From contig CM067083.1 of NCBI GenBank assembly GCA_034008185.1, positions 117,202,837 through 117,266,836 of the forward strand: a stretch of DNA of 64,000 nucleotides. Direction: 5' to 3'. Below the pieces are notes generated by a model, which was not told the origin of the DNA, ran no database searches, and saw nothing but the letters and a program-made list of their open reading frames with translations. Positions 1 to 11,100 of this stretch are shown piece after piece; position 1 is the first letter of the stretch; each line of letters begins with the position of its first letter. Both the position numbers and the translations under genes were made by a program. This DNA is from Gorsachius magnificus. Taxonomy: Eukaryota > Chordata > Aves > Pelecaniformes > Ardeidae.

Positions 1-544
1 TACCTTTGTTTTCTCTCTTGTATTTTTTAATTTTGAAAATTGTATTATTGCCTTCAACTGGAGACACTATGAAAAATTGTCACCAAGACACCTGGTTTTA
101 CCTTCAAGCTATGTCATATTTTATCAGTTTTTGATGATAGAGGGGGTATTTTCAGACATAGTCATGTACAAAACAGGGGGAAGGTTTACACCAGAAGACA
201 TCTTCCAAATCTAGCTGAGAGGTTTAATCTCAGAGGTGCAACAAGAGCCAGGGGCTGAAAGATGGAGAACAGGAAATTCAAAGTGGAAATAAAAGTGCTC
301 ATTTTTGATGATTTGGGTAAATAACTGTCAAATCATATGTAGACCACCTGTCCCTGGAAACCTTAAAAAAAATCAATATTTCCCTATGAGACATAGTTTA
401 GTTCTTCTTCAGGTTATTGGGCTTGATGCAGGAATTACGAAGCTAAATTAATGGCTCAGTGTTTTGCAGGTTGTTAGAATAAATGGTCACACATGTCTTT
501 TTAAGATCTATGAAACTTCAGACCTGACTTAAAAATAGAAAGTG

Positions 545-580
545 GGGTTTGAGTTCGGGTTTGGGTTCAGGTTTGGGGGG
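545..580 (+). repeat. Three-copy 12-bp G/T-rich tandem repeat
   Basis: Three adjacent 12-mers (545-556, 557-568, 569-580) follow the pattern GGGTTTGRGTTC. The third is degenerate and ends in six G. The strand asymmetry (G/T on the top strand) is marked. G runs at 544-547, 557-559, 563-565 and 575-580 could form a long-loop quadruplex. It resembles telomeric DNA in flavour but has no TTAGGG unit. Confidence 0.7.
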
Positions 581-1391
581 ATTTTGGGATAATGTGAAAA
601 CATTTTGGTTTTCATTCTTTTTTTTAACGTGACTATATCTCAGTTTTCAACAGAGTTCTATTTTTCTTTAAAAAATGAGCTTCGGGGCAGGTGTATTTAT
701 TCATACTTTTAATTGCAGTTTGAAAAATTCAATTGGATCTCCTGGGATTTTTCACTTCAATTTCTGTTCCTCCATTTAAAAACCTCTACCAAAATATTAT
801 ATTTAGTATCTATATTATCCAAATGCTGTTTTTCAGTGACAGAAACGAAAATATTCTTTGTCCCAAAGTGAGTGCAAACTAAAGGCTGAAGAAGCAATCT
901 TGGGATATTGCAAAGCAAATCCTGGGTTGGTTTCTATGTTGGTTTCATTTGATCTTAAAGTAGGAAATCCTTGCACATTAGTCAGTGGGAAATAGAAGCT
1001 GTTACGCTTTACTGTATGTCAGTGCTGATGCTGTTCATGAGTTCAACAAAGTTTAGCAAACACAAGAGAGCAATGTGAAATAAGAACAGGGTAAGGACAT
1101 AAAGGGAGAAATCTGGTGAGATGAGGAAAACACAGCTAAATCAGAATAAAATTCCAGAGCTAAAATAAACGGAAAGGATTATTTGGTTTTTTTGGAAGTG
1201 CTTGATTTTCAGGCTATCTTTAAACACAAATAACCAGATAGGACAGCTGCTCAATGCTCTGTTTATTTTGGTAACAGGAATTTAGAAGTTTAGAGAAGGA
1301 GAGTTGATAGTGAGTAACTATTTACCAGAAATAAACGGAATATTATGTGCAACTGCAAACCATTACTAACCCAGGCAGAGATTTTGTAAGA

Positions 1392-1435
1392 GTATGTGTG
1401 TGTGTGTGTGTGTGTGTGTGCATGCACACATGTAC
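1392..1435. repeat. (TG)n microsatellite in a 44-bp alternating purine-pyrimidine tract
   Basis: An uninterrupted TG dinucleotide array (about 1395-1420) runs into a CATGCACACATGTAC segment. Purine-pyrimidine alternation is unbroken from 1392 to 1435. Such tracts favour left-handed Z-DNA under supercoiling and are length-polymorphic. No function is implied. Confidence 0.9.
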
Positions 1436-3134
1436 CTCCTGTTTATGTTCCCTGTTACTCTGTGGTTCTGTGATATTTTCTATATCTCCTTGACCTTTCC
1501 TTCTTTATGTTAGAGGGGCTTTTTTCTGAATCTATCTTTCTCTCTTCCTTTCTCTCATTGTGTTTAAAATGTTGTGATCACTAATAACAGGCATAGCTTT
1601 ATAGGTGTTTATTTTAATTTTGCTTTACATCCTTAAAAAAACCAGCCCTGTGATCGAGTGAGAATATGCATGTGAGATAGAATGCAGAATAGCTGGGCAT
1701 GTGACAACTAAGATAATTAATTAGTCTTTTTCATGTCAAAAGGGAGGTGCACGTATTTTGATTTTGTGCATATATTCTCATTCATGTGTCTGTCTGGTTT
1801 GTTTTGTTGGTTTTGGGGTGGTTTTTTTTGATGCCTAGAAAAGTGAAGCCTTTAACTTCATCCTGGATTTGATAAAGTGTCTGGTCTGATTACATGGATC
1901 TGAATGACGTGTGTTAGCACCCTGCTTATTAACCACTCTTCATTTGCAGCAGGTCTGTGTTAGACACCTGTCTCAATTTTCACATCACATGCCTTCTGTG
2001 CAGCGCTGTCATAAGAACAGCAGACAGACACCAACCCATATTTTTCAGGGGTCTTTATTATAGGAGCTAAATATAGATAAAAAGTACTGCATTGGCTTTT
2101 AGTCTTACCCTCTTCTTTCTTTCCCCAGTGAAGAAAAGTGTCCATGAATTTCCTAAAATCCAGGTTTCCCTTTCAGATCAGTTCTAGCTACTTTAAGGAT
2201 ACTGATAAGGTGGCCAGACACTGAAATTACTCTGGGTGCCCATTCCTGGACTCTGTAATGCCTCGCAGGCAACAGAATTGACTTGTTTGCTACATTTCCG
2301 TTGTGAAAATGCCTACCATGACCTCTGTTTAGAATGCACTTCTGTTGCACCATCAGATAGCATGTTTAGAAATACCATCTGAGGTCATGATGATAAAAGC
2401 AGGAGCAATTTATGAACATGTAAAAGGACAATATAGCTTAATGGCTGGATGTGGATTTGAGGTTTACAAGATTTGTATATGGCACCTTGCTATCTGTCCT
2501 ATAGGTAAGATTCAGTTCATTTAATTTTGCTAAATTTGCTTTTGTCTAAAATTAGTTTTGGAAAAAAAAAAAAAAGGGAAGTACCTGCAGGGTACTATCC
2601 CCCTTATCTTAAAATAAGATCCTATCACTTACAATGTTTCTGTCTTGTTATTCCAACCAAGATTTGTCTAAATCACATGATTAATAACCTTTTTATTTTT
2701 ACCATCTCATTTGTCTGTCTTCCACTGCTTCAGCTAGGATTTAGAACATCATTCCCACACTCAACTGGCCACCAAAACATTTATTCTGTCTTTTTTCAGT
2801 CTTTCCCAACAAGTCTTCTAATCCTTATTGCTCTTTCTTGGGACAAAACCAATAAAAACCTCCACTTCTCTATTTTTTCCCAGTGCTTTTCATTACACCT
2901 CATACCTCTTCATTCTTCCCTTGGACTTCAATTACTAACTCTGCTGGAGACATGGTTTTGTCTTTTCATGACCCTGTGTACACCAGCAGCAATGAAACCA
3001 ACCAGCAGGGCTGCTGGAGCCCATCTGCCCCTCGCTCCACCAGAGACAGGGATGTTTTTCATACTGTTTACTATCTCCCTGCCTTTGTATGGCTCTCATC
3101 CATACCTATGTTTTCTGAGCTCTTATTAAATCTA

Positions 3135-3183
3135 TCTCCCTCTCCCTCTCTCCCCCCTCCCTCTCTCTCCCCCCCTTCCCCCC
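3135..3183 (-). repeat. C-rich pyrimidine tract with minus-strand quadruplex pattern
   Basis: Forty-nine consecutive pyrimidines. C runs of at least three lie at 3138-3140, 3144-3146, 3152-3157, 3159-3161, 3169-3175 and 3178-3183, with loops of 1 to 7 bases. The minus strand therefore satisfies the standard four-G-run quadruplex pattern. It is probably a degenerate CT/CCCT microsatellite. Confidence 0.8.
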
Positions 3184-3547
3184 ATTCCTTTTCCTAACAA
3201 AGAAGTTGAGGATTTATGTATTTATATGTATTTATTTTATCCCTTTTTCTCTCAGGATGGTTCCAAGAAAAGCTGAAGAAGAAAATACCAAGGGACTCAA
3301 CCTCTCACAGGAAGTTTATTCACCTTCACACATAGGGTCTTCACCAGATTTCCAGAATTACCCCGGTTTTCCAGGCACTTTATCATGTACTGAACACTAC
3401 AGAGCATATAAAGGATGGAGAGACCAAGTTTTTTGGGTCATATCTTTTTGTCCTCCACCCGATAACTGGTAGGATGACTGAGTGTCATGAACAGTGAGAA
3501 GTCCTCCTGCCTGTGCAAATAATTTTTAACAGACTTTAAAGATTTTT
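3184..3547. other. Noncoding DNA, no feature recognised
   Basis: Between the pyrimidine tract and the MIR-like remnant. One 88-codon open frame (3206-3472, +) has no recognisable domain. Confidence 0.5.
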
Positions 3548-3685
3548 ATTCCCACAGCTATACTGTAAAGTAGGGAAGGAGTGTGTCCATTTCAGAAAGG
3601 ATATACTGAGGAACGAATCAGACTTACTGACTTGTCCAGTATTATACAGTTTACGGATGTGCCAGGAATTGAGTATAGCTCCTCA
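3548..3685 (-). mobile_element. MIR/CORE-SINE-like remnant, minus orientation
   Basis: The plus strand reads like the reverse complement of the MIR 3' half. A 'CCCACAGCTATACTGTAAAGTAGG'-type hinge (compare CTCACAACAACCCTATGAGGTAGG) is followed by CCATTTCAGAAAGG, then ACTGAGGAAC, then TGACTTGTCCAGTATTATACAG, then a segment like GTGGCAGAGCCGGGATT. The order and spacing of these blocks match the family, though each block is heavily mutated. These elements predate the bird lineage, so strong divergence is expected. The tRNA-derived head is not visible. Family assignment is from memory, not from an alignment. Confidence 0.6.
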
Positions 3686-5904
3686 GCCCTACCCTAGTTC
3701 CTAGAGTATCACCCAGATTATTGGCTCAGCTCTCCAGTAGCTGAAGCACTGAATCACTGAACAGGAGGTATTCCTTTGTTTAGCCCTCTTTTTCCAACAC
3801 TTTATAATTGCAACAAGCTGAAGTTGGATTTTTTTTTTTTTTTCAGTGCAAAAAGGAAATGCTCTGCGGTAGGTTGATTTTAAATTCCATGGAGCCCACA
3901 AAACCTTCAGGCTACCACAGTTCTGAGGTATTTATAACATGGTATTGATGTTGTGAAGTACTTCACCTCCACCCCTGTCTGCCTTGAGACATCTTGTTTT
4001 CAGAGGGAAGTGAATACAAGTTCAAGGTTACAGGAGAATGTTTCCCTGGCTTGTGAGCTCCTCCTCTTTCAGCTTGACTGGAGAGCTGTTTCATGTTCTC
4101 GTACTTTATTCCTGTGATCAGACTGCAGGAGGCAAATGAGAGCCATGAGTGTTGTGGCATTTGTGGTTTATTTTAACAGTGGTTTATTCTCAGGGAAAAA
4201 AAAATCCTGAATTTTTCACATGGAAAAATGATCTGGGCTGTGTCATGTTGGGTCTCTTTAAAGGTGGGTGGTAGCTACTCGCCCTTTCCTCTGGCAGGTT
4301 TCCACTTAGGTTTGGTGACAAGTGACATTATCAGTGCTGATGGCCAGGCCTTGAACTCACTGTGTTGATTGCCTGAATGTTTCTGTTTCTCAGTGTAATG
4401 AAAGAACAATCAGTGCCTCTGTGATATCCTCATGCGGCACTAACTGCTATTAGAATTTATTATCATTTGTTTGTAAGTATTTATTAGATGTTCTGACAAG
4501 GGGCTCTACAGGCTCCAACTGAGACTGAACTGATGTTGTATAAGGCATTGTGTAGATTCACAGGAACATGCTAAGAACTTACAATCTATATAAATGAGTA
4601 GGAATGGAGAAAAGGGACATGAAGTAGAAAATTGCCTTCCCTAGCAGTAATTTCAGCAGCTACCATGCAGTGCCTCAGTCCCTACATATTCGATCATGCT
4701 TCCTATCTCATTATAACAGTCAAAATTTACTGTCCTTCATTCCGATGCTTCAGCTAGGAGCATAATAACACATAACTTTGGACAACAAAGGCTCTCTGAA
4801 TACCAAAAATCACAAGAACGCAAAAGGAGGAGGAGGGAAGGAATGTATAATTGGTTTGCGTGCTAGGTCCCTCCCCATCCACCATTTATAAACAATACCT
4901 CTATCAAGAATAAAACCATATATTTTCTTATAAGAAGAAATATTGAGATTGGGTCACTTTTTCTTTTATTTTCTATAGAAAACTTTAGTGCCTGAAAACT
5001 ATTCTAGTGAGAGAACTAACAGGAGCGTTCCAAACAGGTGGAATATACTTTGGCCAAAAAAAAAAGGCATTTCAGCCCTGTGTTTAAAAGTCAAAATAAA
5101 ATAAAATAAAAAAAGAAAATAGGCAAGAAAAAAACCACTGGATGTGCACCCACAGCATTGCACCTGGAGACTCCCTGGATGGAGAACAGCATCACGAGTG
5201 GCAGCAGGGACCCAACCTCAGTGTCCCAGGGCAGTAGCTGATCTCACACCACACATCACCTTCCCTGGGCAGAACAGCACTGCAAGGCTCTCGCCTGCCT
5301 GGGGCATCCCCACCACTCCTGAGAGTGGAGGGGCAGGTGCAGAGACAGGGCCTGAGGCTGCTGTAAGCATTTACCCTAAAATATTTGCTCCATCTTTTAC
5401 TCCTGTGTTTCAGTGGAGCAGGAGAAAGATATACCCTCCTTAGAGGAATCTGGACATATTTTTCTAGCAGTAAAAACAACTGTTTAAAAAAAACCCAAAA
5501 CACCACAACACAAAACAACAAAACAAAACAAGGACAGGCTAATGCAAATGGGCAGAATTGTTTCTTTGCTATTCAGCCTAGCAAATAGGAGGAGACAAAT
5601 TTCTGCCAGGGAATGGGATCTATACCTCTGAGTTAATTAGCAGTAAATGCATATTTAGTTAGTGGGAGGGGTGGAAATCAAGAACCTTGTTATTTCTGTT
5701 TCTCAGTTCCTGTGCATTTAAATTCACAATTACACTTCTAGAGGAAGCTGCCTCTCCAGCGGAGAGGTCTGTACTGATCAAGGAAGCTGTCTGTTTCAGC
5801 CACACTTAAGGAGGTATCTGTTGCCAAGGGGCCTCCGAGTTGTAACTGTTCATTGTTCTCATTTTCTCTTCTGCCAATTATCCAAACACTTTTCCCATTC
5901 ACTT
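3686..5904. other. Noncoding DNA with A-rich simple repeats
   Basis: No gene recognised. An AAAAT-type stretch lies near 5093-5110 and an AAAAC/ACAAA-type stretch near 5486-5531. Open frames on both strands at 5144-5521 overlap the GC-richer patch 5140-5360 but show no family resemblance. Confidence 0.5.
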
Positions 5905-6050
5905 CATAATAATGATAATAATACCTTCATTAGATAATCTCAAGGCAATTTCTACTATAAAGCAAATTGGGGTTATTTCACCCTATCGACAAGAAGCAGG
6001 AGAGGCCACAGCCTTTGGCTGAAGCTAAATGCCCAAGCAAAATAGCCAGA
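5905..6050 (-). mobile_element. Probable MIR/CORE-SINE-like remnant, minus orientation
   Basis: An ATAATAATACCTTCATTAGAT-ATCTCAAGGCA block is followed by GGGGTTATTTCACCCTAT. It continues through a GAAACTGAGGC-like zone into ATGCCCAAGCAAAATAGCCAG, which resembles the 'TGCCCAAGGTCACACAG' block. The block order agrees with the conserved tail and core of amniote CORE-SINEs read in reverse. Divergence is high and the ends are approximate. Confidence 0.45.
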
Positions 6051-7924
6051 TTTCACCAGTTCCTCTTCTGTGAAAAACATCAGGAAAAATCTGCTGCTAC
6101 TACCACTGCAAGGAAGGCAGCTGCTTTTGAATATCTGTGGCCTTTTTCGTGCCTGAAGGAACCCAAGATTCTTCCAGACTGATAGACATCCTTGGTTAAC
6201 TCTGCATTGTTTGTGCCTTTGGCTAAGCCATGAGGATGAGGAACCTTAAATACAGCAGTGCTGCAAGGACATAACATCACAAAGAGAGCTTGACTGTTCC
6301 TTTTCATCACTTCTCAGATGCAGAGCTACAGACCATTTTCTGAGCAAGGCATCAGCCTGTCCTTCATGCATCACTGAATTCATCAAAGTCTTCTCTTGTG
6401 AGAACCCTTTCATATTCCCAAAGCCTGAAGTTGGGATGCTGTGATTGAAGGTGGCTGGAGCAACAACGAACCTTTGCTGCCAGTAGGGAAGACTTCGCCA
6501 GTAACTGCTGTATCAAATTCCAGGTAGAATGTTACAGTGCAAAAATAACCTACTCTAAGCCAGCAATCACGCACAGCTTGCTGCTGTTCATGACAGTGCT
6601 GTAAGATATGCAAAAGAGAATTCCACCTTGTTGTGATTGTAGGTCAGGTCAGGAAACAAAACTAAGTTCTAAATGCAAAGTCTTGCAAAAATGCACAGAG
6701 AAAACAGTCATTGGTCTAAACCTGTCTCTAGTAATGACACCATAGGTCTATTTTTATGCAAGACTACATGTTTACAGCGTTATAAGAGTGACTTAATGTG
6801 ACCTTCTCAGTTCTTTTCTCGGAGACCCTTATGCTGAAGCCATAATGATCTGAAGGTATAGGACTAGAGAGGCCTTATTAAGCCAACTAAGGGAAAAAAT
6901 AGTCAAGTTTTTGGCAGCAGAATTTTAGCTCTTGACATCTCCTCTACTTTCTCCAGTAGTTGGTTTAATAAAAGCTGTTACTTATTCCTGCAAACCTTCG
7001 CTTGCTACAGGATTCAGATCAGGAACCAGTGACACTATCCAGAGACATCCACCTCCCAGTGTCCTAACAACATTTATAGCATGGTCATTAGTATGAAGCC
7101 AATGAGTCCTTGAGAAAAAATGACATATTTTAGTTTGTGTCTCAAATTTGTGCTGCAGATTGCTAGATATATGGGGCTCATTAAAGGCTTTCAAAGATAA
7201 CAGAGCCATTGTCGTTGGACTCTTGTTTCAAGTGCATATGGCTGCTCATATACATGAGAATATCAAAACACACAGCTTATCTCACAGTCTCATCTAGTAC
7301 TTGAACAACTAAAATTGCTATAGACAGAGGTACTGGAAGGTACTTCTCCAGTTGTGTCCTTCCATCACTACCCTCAGGTCAGAGATCAAAAGAGTGAGAG
7401 ACAAGATCTGGCAAAATGGCTTTGTTCCATGGGGTATCCTGAGTCCTGGTTACGTAAGGAAAGTGAATTATATTAGGAAACCTATTAGCTAAGGGGAAAT
7501 CAGGGCAGTGAACATGACTTGGGACTAGTGTAGAACAGTTGTGTTTAAAACTTCGTGAGTTCTTAATCTGCCCTGTATGAAGTCAGTTTTTAAAAAATAT
7601 TTGGCTTTTAGAAAAAAATCTGAGGCTTTGGAAAATATTTATGAATGCAAGGACATAATGAACTGATCTCAAACAACTTTATAGTTGTTGTAATTATTTT
7701 CTTTATATTTTCACCTTATGAGTGCCTAGAAGCCAACCATCCTCGGCTACCCTAAAATGGGTAGTCTGAGGACAAATAATGAGTGACAGATGTGACATGC
7801 TCTTAATCTTTCCATGGCATTGTTAATCTTGACTCATGAATCTTCAGTTTTGACTGCCCTTAATACCATCATGATGGTTCAGTGAATTGTACATCAGGAA
7901 AACATGAAGAGATAGTGTTCAGTG
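6051..7924. other. Noncoding DNA, no feature recognised
   Basis: Mixed-composition sequence without recognisable repeats. Small open frames (for example 6080-6310 and 6982-7209, both minus) lack domains. Confidence 0.5.
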
Positions 7925-8131
7925 TTCCTTCCTTCCTTCCTTCCTTCCTTCCTTCCTTCCTTCCTTCCTTCCTTCCTCTCTCTCTCTCTCTCTCTTTCTC
8001 TCTTCCTTCCTTCCTTCCTTCCTTCCTTCCTTCCTTCCTTCCTTCCTTCCTTCCTTCCTTCCTTCCTTTCTTCCTTTCTTTCTTTTTTTTTTCTTCTTTC
8101 TTTCTTTCTCCCTTTCTTTCTTTCTCCCTCT
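7925..8131. repeat. 207-bp uninterrupted polypyrimidine tract, mainly (CCTT)n
   Basis: Every base from 7925 to 8131 is C or T. The first block is (CCTT)n, then a (CT)n stretch about 7977-8002, then a second (CCTT)n block to about 8067, then CTTT and T-rich degeneration. Two overlapping open frames of 108 and 87 codons through it (FLPS repeats) are translation artefacts of the tetranucleotide. Long mirror-symmetric pyrimidine tracts can form intramolecular triplexes and are often unstable. The true allele length may differ from the assembled one. Confidence 0.95.
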
Positions 8132-11100
8132 GTGGTCTGTTGTTGTTTTATTTTATTTTTAGAAGAACTTGGCCAATATATCTGAAAGGAACAGGGTGTG
8201 GGAAGTAAAATTAAACCAATCTAGCAGAGAAAGTCATAACAGGAATCAGTGGATGGGAGTTAAAGCCAGATGAATTCAAATGAGAAATAAAGTACAGTGA
8301 GTGTGATTAACCATTGGAACAGACTATGAAGGGTACCAGATTTACATCTCTTTTTTCCTTTGTGGAAAATATGCTTTGGAAGGTGAAATACTTGGCTGAA
8401 ATGTAACTGTCTTTAATACATAAGAAGTCAGACCAAGGCCATTTTGAGCCTTCAAGTATGTAAAGAAATGTTAATAGCTCTTCTGTTGGTCTTTTTCTTT
8501 GTATACACTCTTTTCTCTGAATTGCTGAAATTTTGCTTTGATTTCACTAGCCAATAGGCACCTGAAAGAATGATGCAGCCACACAAAGCCAGACAGAACA
8601 AGCTCCCAGCTCCTTGTTTATAGCCAGGACCCAAACAATTCAAGTTTATTTCTTCACAGGGCTCTCTCTGTTCCTGTGTGTCCAGAAACTCAAGCCACCA
8701 AAGAAGGCAGGCAGACACATTTATCACCTGAGACTTACTGCAAGTCATAAAATCATTGTTTGATGAATGAAAACCCATGCTACTACTATTCAGAAACTGG
8801 AGGAGAAACTGGCTGCATTACAGGAGTCTAATTAATGAACAGACATAAATAAATGTGTTCTGCTCGCATCATGCTTAGATAGCATTCTGCTGCTTTCTTC
8901 TGTTCTGTTCTACAAGGGGTAGTGGCAAAAATATTAAGTCTTATTAAATCAAGTGAGTACAGACAGTTGTGGGATGGGAGGAGAAAGGATACTTTGTTGT
9001 ATTTGGGGCACTTTTTCCAGAATTATTATGAGAATCCCAGTCTGAAGGGGAGGTTGATGGTCTTCCCTTTTACAAGCAACATCAGCAGCCGCAGCAAGAG
9101 GAGAAACTCTGTCCAGACCATGCAGAGTCCCAACCATCTCCTAGGTTGTGTGCACAACACTGGCTCAAAAACATGTTCCCATCTGCAATTGGAGATACAG
9201 TCTCTAGAAACTGGGGGATGGCATTTCAAGACATCTGAAGTGAAGACACCAGTGAACTGTAGTTAGGAGAGACACAACTCACCCAAAATTCCAGACTATA
9301 AAGAAGGGATCTGTGCCAGTGCTTAGTATCTGCATGGTCCAAGTACTGCCTTGCCTACAGTGTGCTACTGATGAAACATTCACCCCACCTTCTGCCGTCC
9401 CACATCCACTTTCCCATCCACATCTATGCTTCATCACTACAACTCACTTGCCTTTTCTTCCCTGTTAAACTAGCATATGGTTTGATAACCCACTAATGGT
9501 TTTCAGATGACAACCATTAATAACCACTGAGGTACTGCTCAAATTTGAAAAGCCTTGCAGAACATGGAAATGGTCTAATGAACAATAGTAAATGCTGGTA
9601 TACTGGTAAATCCAGCTAAAGAGAGTCTAGGTTACTTTGGCTGTTAATATCTGATTGGTGCTTGACCAACACCAAGCATTGCACTATCCAATTCCTGCTC
9701 AGCCACTGAATAGTCTGATTTCTTTTTCCTGTAAACAGTTTTGCAGGCCTGACTCTTCTTCCATTGCTGCTGCAGTGGCCCTGTTATTAACTGTCTTGGA
9801 CCTGACTTTTGTCTCATCAGCAGTAGCTGCTGAATTATCACTGACAGGTGCCACGAATGGTGAGGATGATCCCAGCCATCACAAGGGTATTCTAGTGAAG
9901 AAGTCCCTCTGGCAATGACAATACATATAGTAAGAGCCCTGATTTTGTCTTGGCCATACATATATCACTACGGAGCAGTTTTACTAAGACAGCAGTGCAG
10001 CAGCTGCTGTGGCAGGAAAGGAACTAATGATTAACTAAGTCTCAGTATTATCTCAAGGGCTACCTATGATGAAGGGATCACCCCCATACTCGTAGACCAA
10101 GGTGGCACCAGGAGGTGTGGTCTAATGCAAAGAGCATAGTTAGTGCTTTACCACCAACACTAGCAAGGAGCATCTTCCCAGAGTGTAACTGCAGTTTCCA
10201 TGTCACCTGCCAGTAGCAACAAAGCAGCTGGTGGCAGCACCAGAACAGGAAAGATGTAGAATTTCATCTAGCTGTGGATGGAAGCAAGAGCTGACTCCTA
10301 CCAGTAAAAAGACAAATCATTGTGAGTACATTTGAACCTGAACCTGTGAGGAAATACCACCAAAGGACCTGGCCGAAAAGCACACTAATGACTGTATGCA
10401 GGAAGAGTGATCACCAGGAGATGCTAACCACACCTTTTGCCATTTTGAGGGCAGCAACAGCGAGCAGCAGCCAGTCACCTTCTACTCAAAAACATTGTTG
10501 GATGGTTCAGGTTTTAATAGGTAAGGAATTCACATGCTTACTAGAAAATAAGCTAGAAGTAATACTGGTATGGCAACACAGAGCTCAGGGGGTGTACCTG
10601 TTGTTGCAGAACCTCTAAGGCTTTTGGGAAACAGATCATAATCACTTTCCATCTTTCTTTTGGGAGGATGGCATCCTCCTCAATGCCACACAATGGATTA
10701 TACTTTACTCTCTCATATGTTCACAAAAAAGCACAGTGAATGAGGCTGATAAACCTTCCTCCCCATTTTGTCTCAAGCAGAGTAAGTACAGAGCAGTTCC
10801 TGTGCTATGCTGAGTTGTGCCAGACCATGACAGATAAGAGATCTCTTTGATTTGCCCTGACCTCCTGCTGTCTAGTAGCCCCATCACCCCTGTGGTGGTT
10901 GGGTGAGTCCTCATAGATTGGCTCAGGATGAAGTCTTTTCCCACTCCATTTCTACCAGCATTTTCCTAATGTATCTGTTCTGCTTCCTCTTTTTTTAGGA
11001 AACTAATTGTTTTCCCCAGTACTCCAAAGAACCACCTGAAAATTGTATTGACTTTCAGCTGTGGAAAAAGTTATTTCCTCTTGCCCCTTTTGCTTCTAAA

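Larger units (their letters stand above)
1..3134. other. Noncoding DNA, no gene recognised
   Basis: AT-rich sequence with short homopolymer runs. It contains a three-copy 12-bp tandem repeat (545-580) and a TG microsatellite (1392-1435), listed separately. The longest open frame of the region (2527-3129, + strand, 200 codons) starts at a run of A and codes a Leu/Ser/Phe/Pro-rich chain with no domain, so I treat it as chance. No splice-flanked exon, RNA gene or transposon tail was recognised. Confidence 0.55.

Noticed and set aside
2527..3129. 200-codon plus-strand open frame as a gene
   Set aside because: It starts beside an A run, is low-complexity and hydrophobic by T-richness of the DNA, has no domain, and a second frame is open over its end.
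7882..8208. 108- and 87-codon frames with FLPS repeats
   Set aside because: They are the translation of a (CCTT)n simple repeat.
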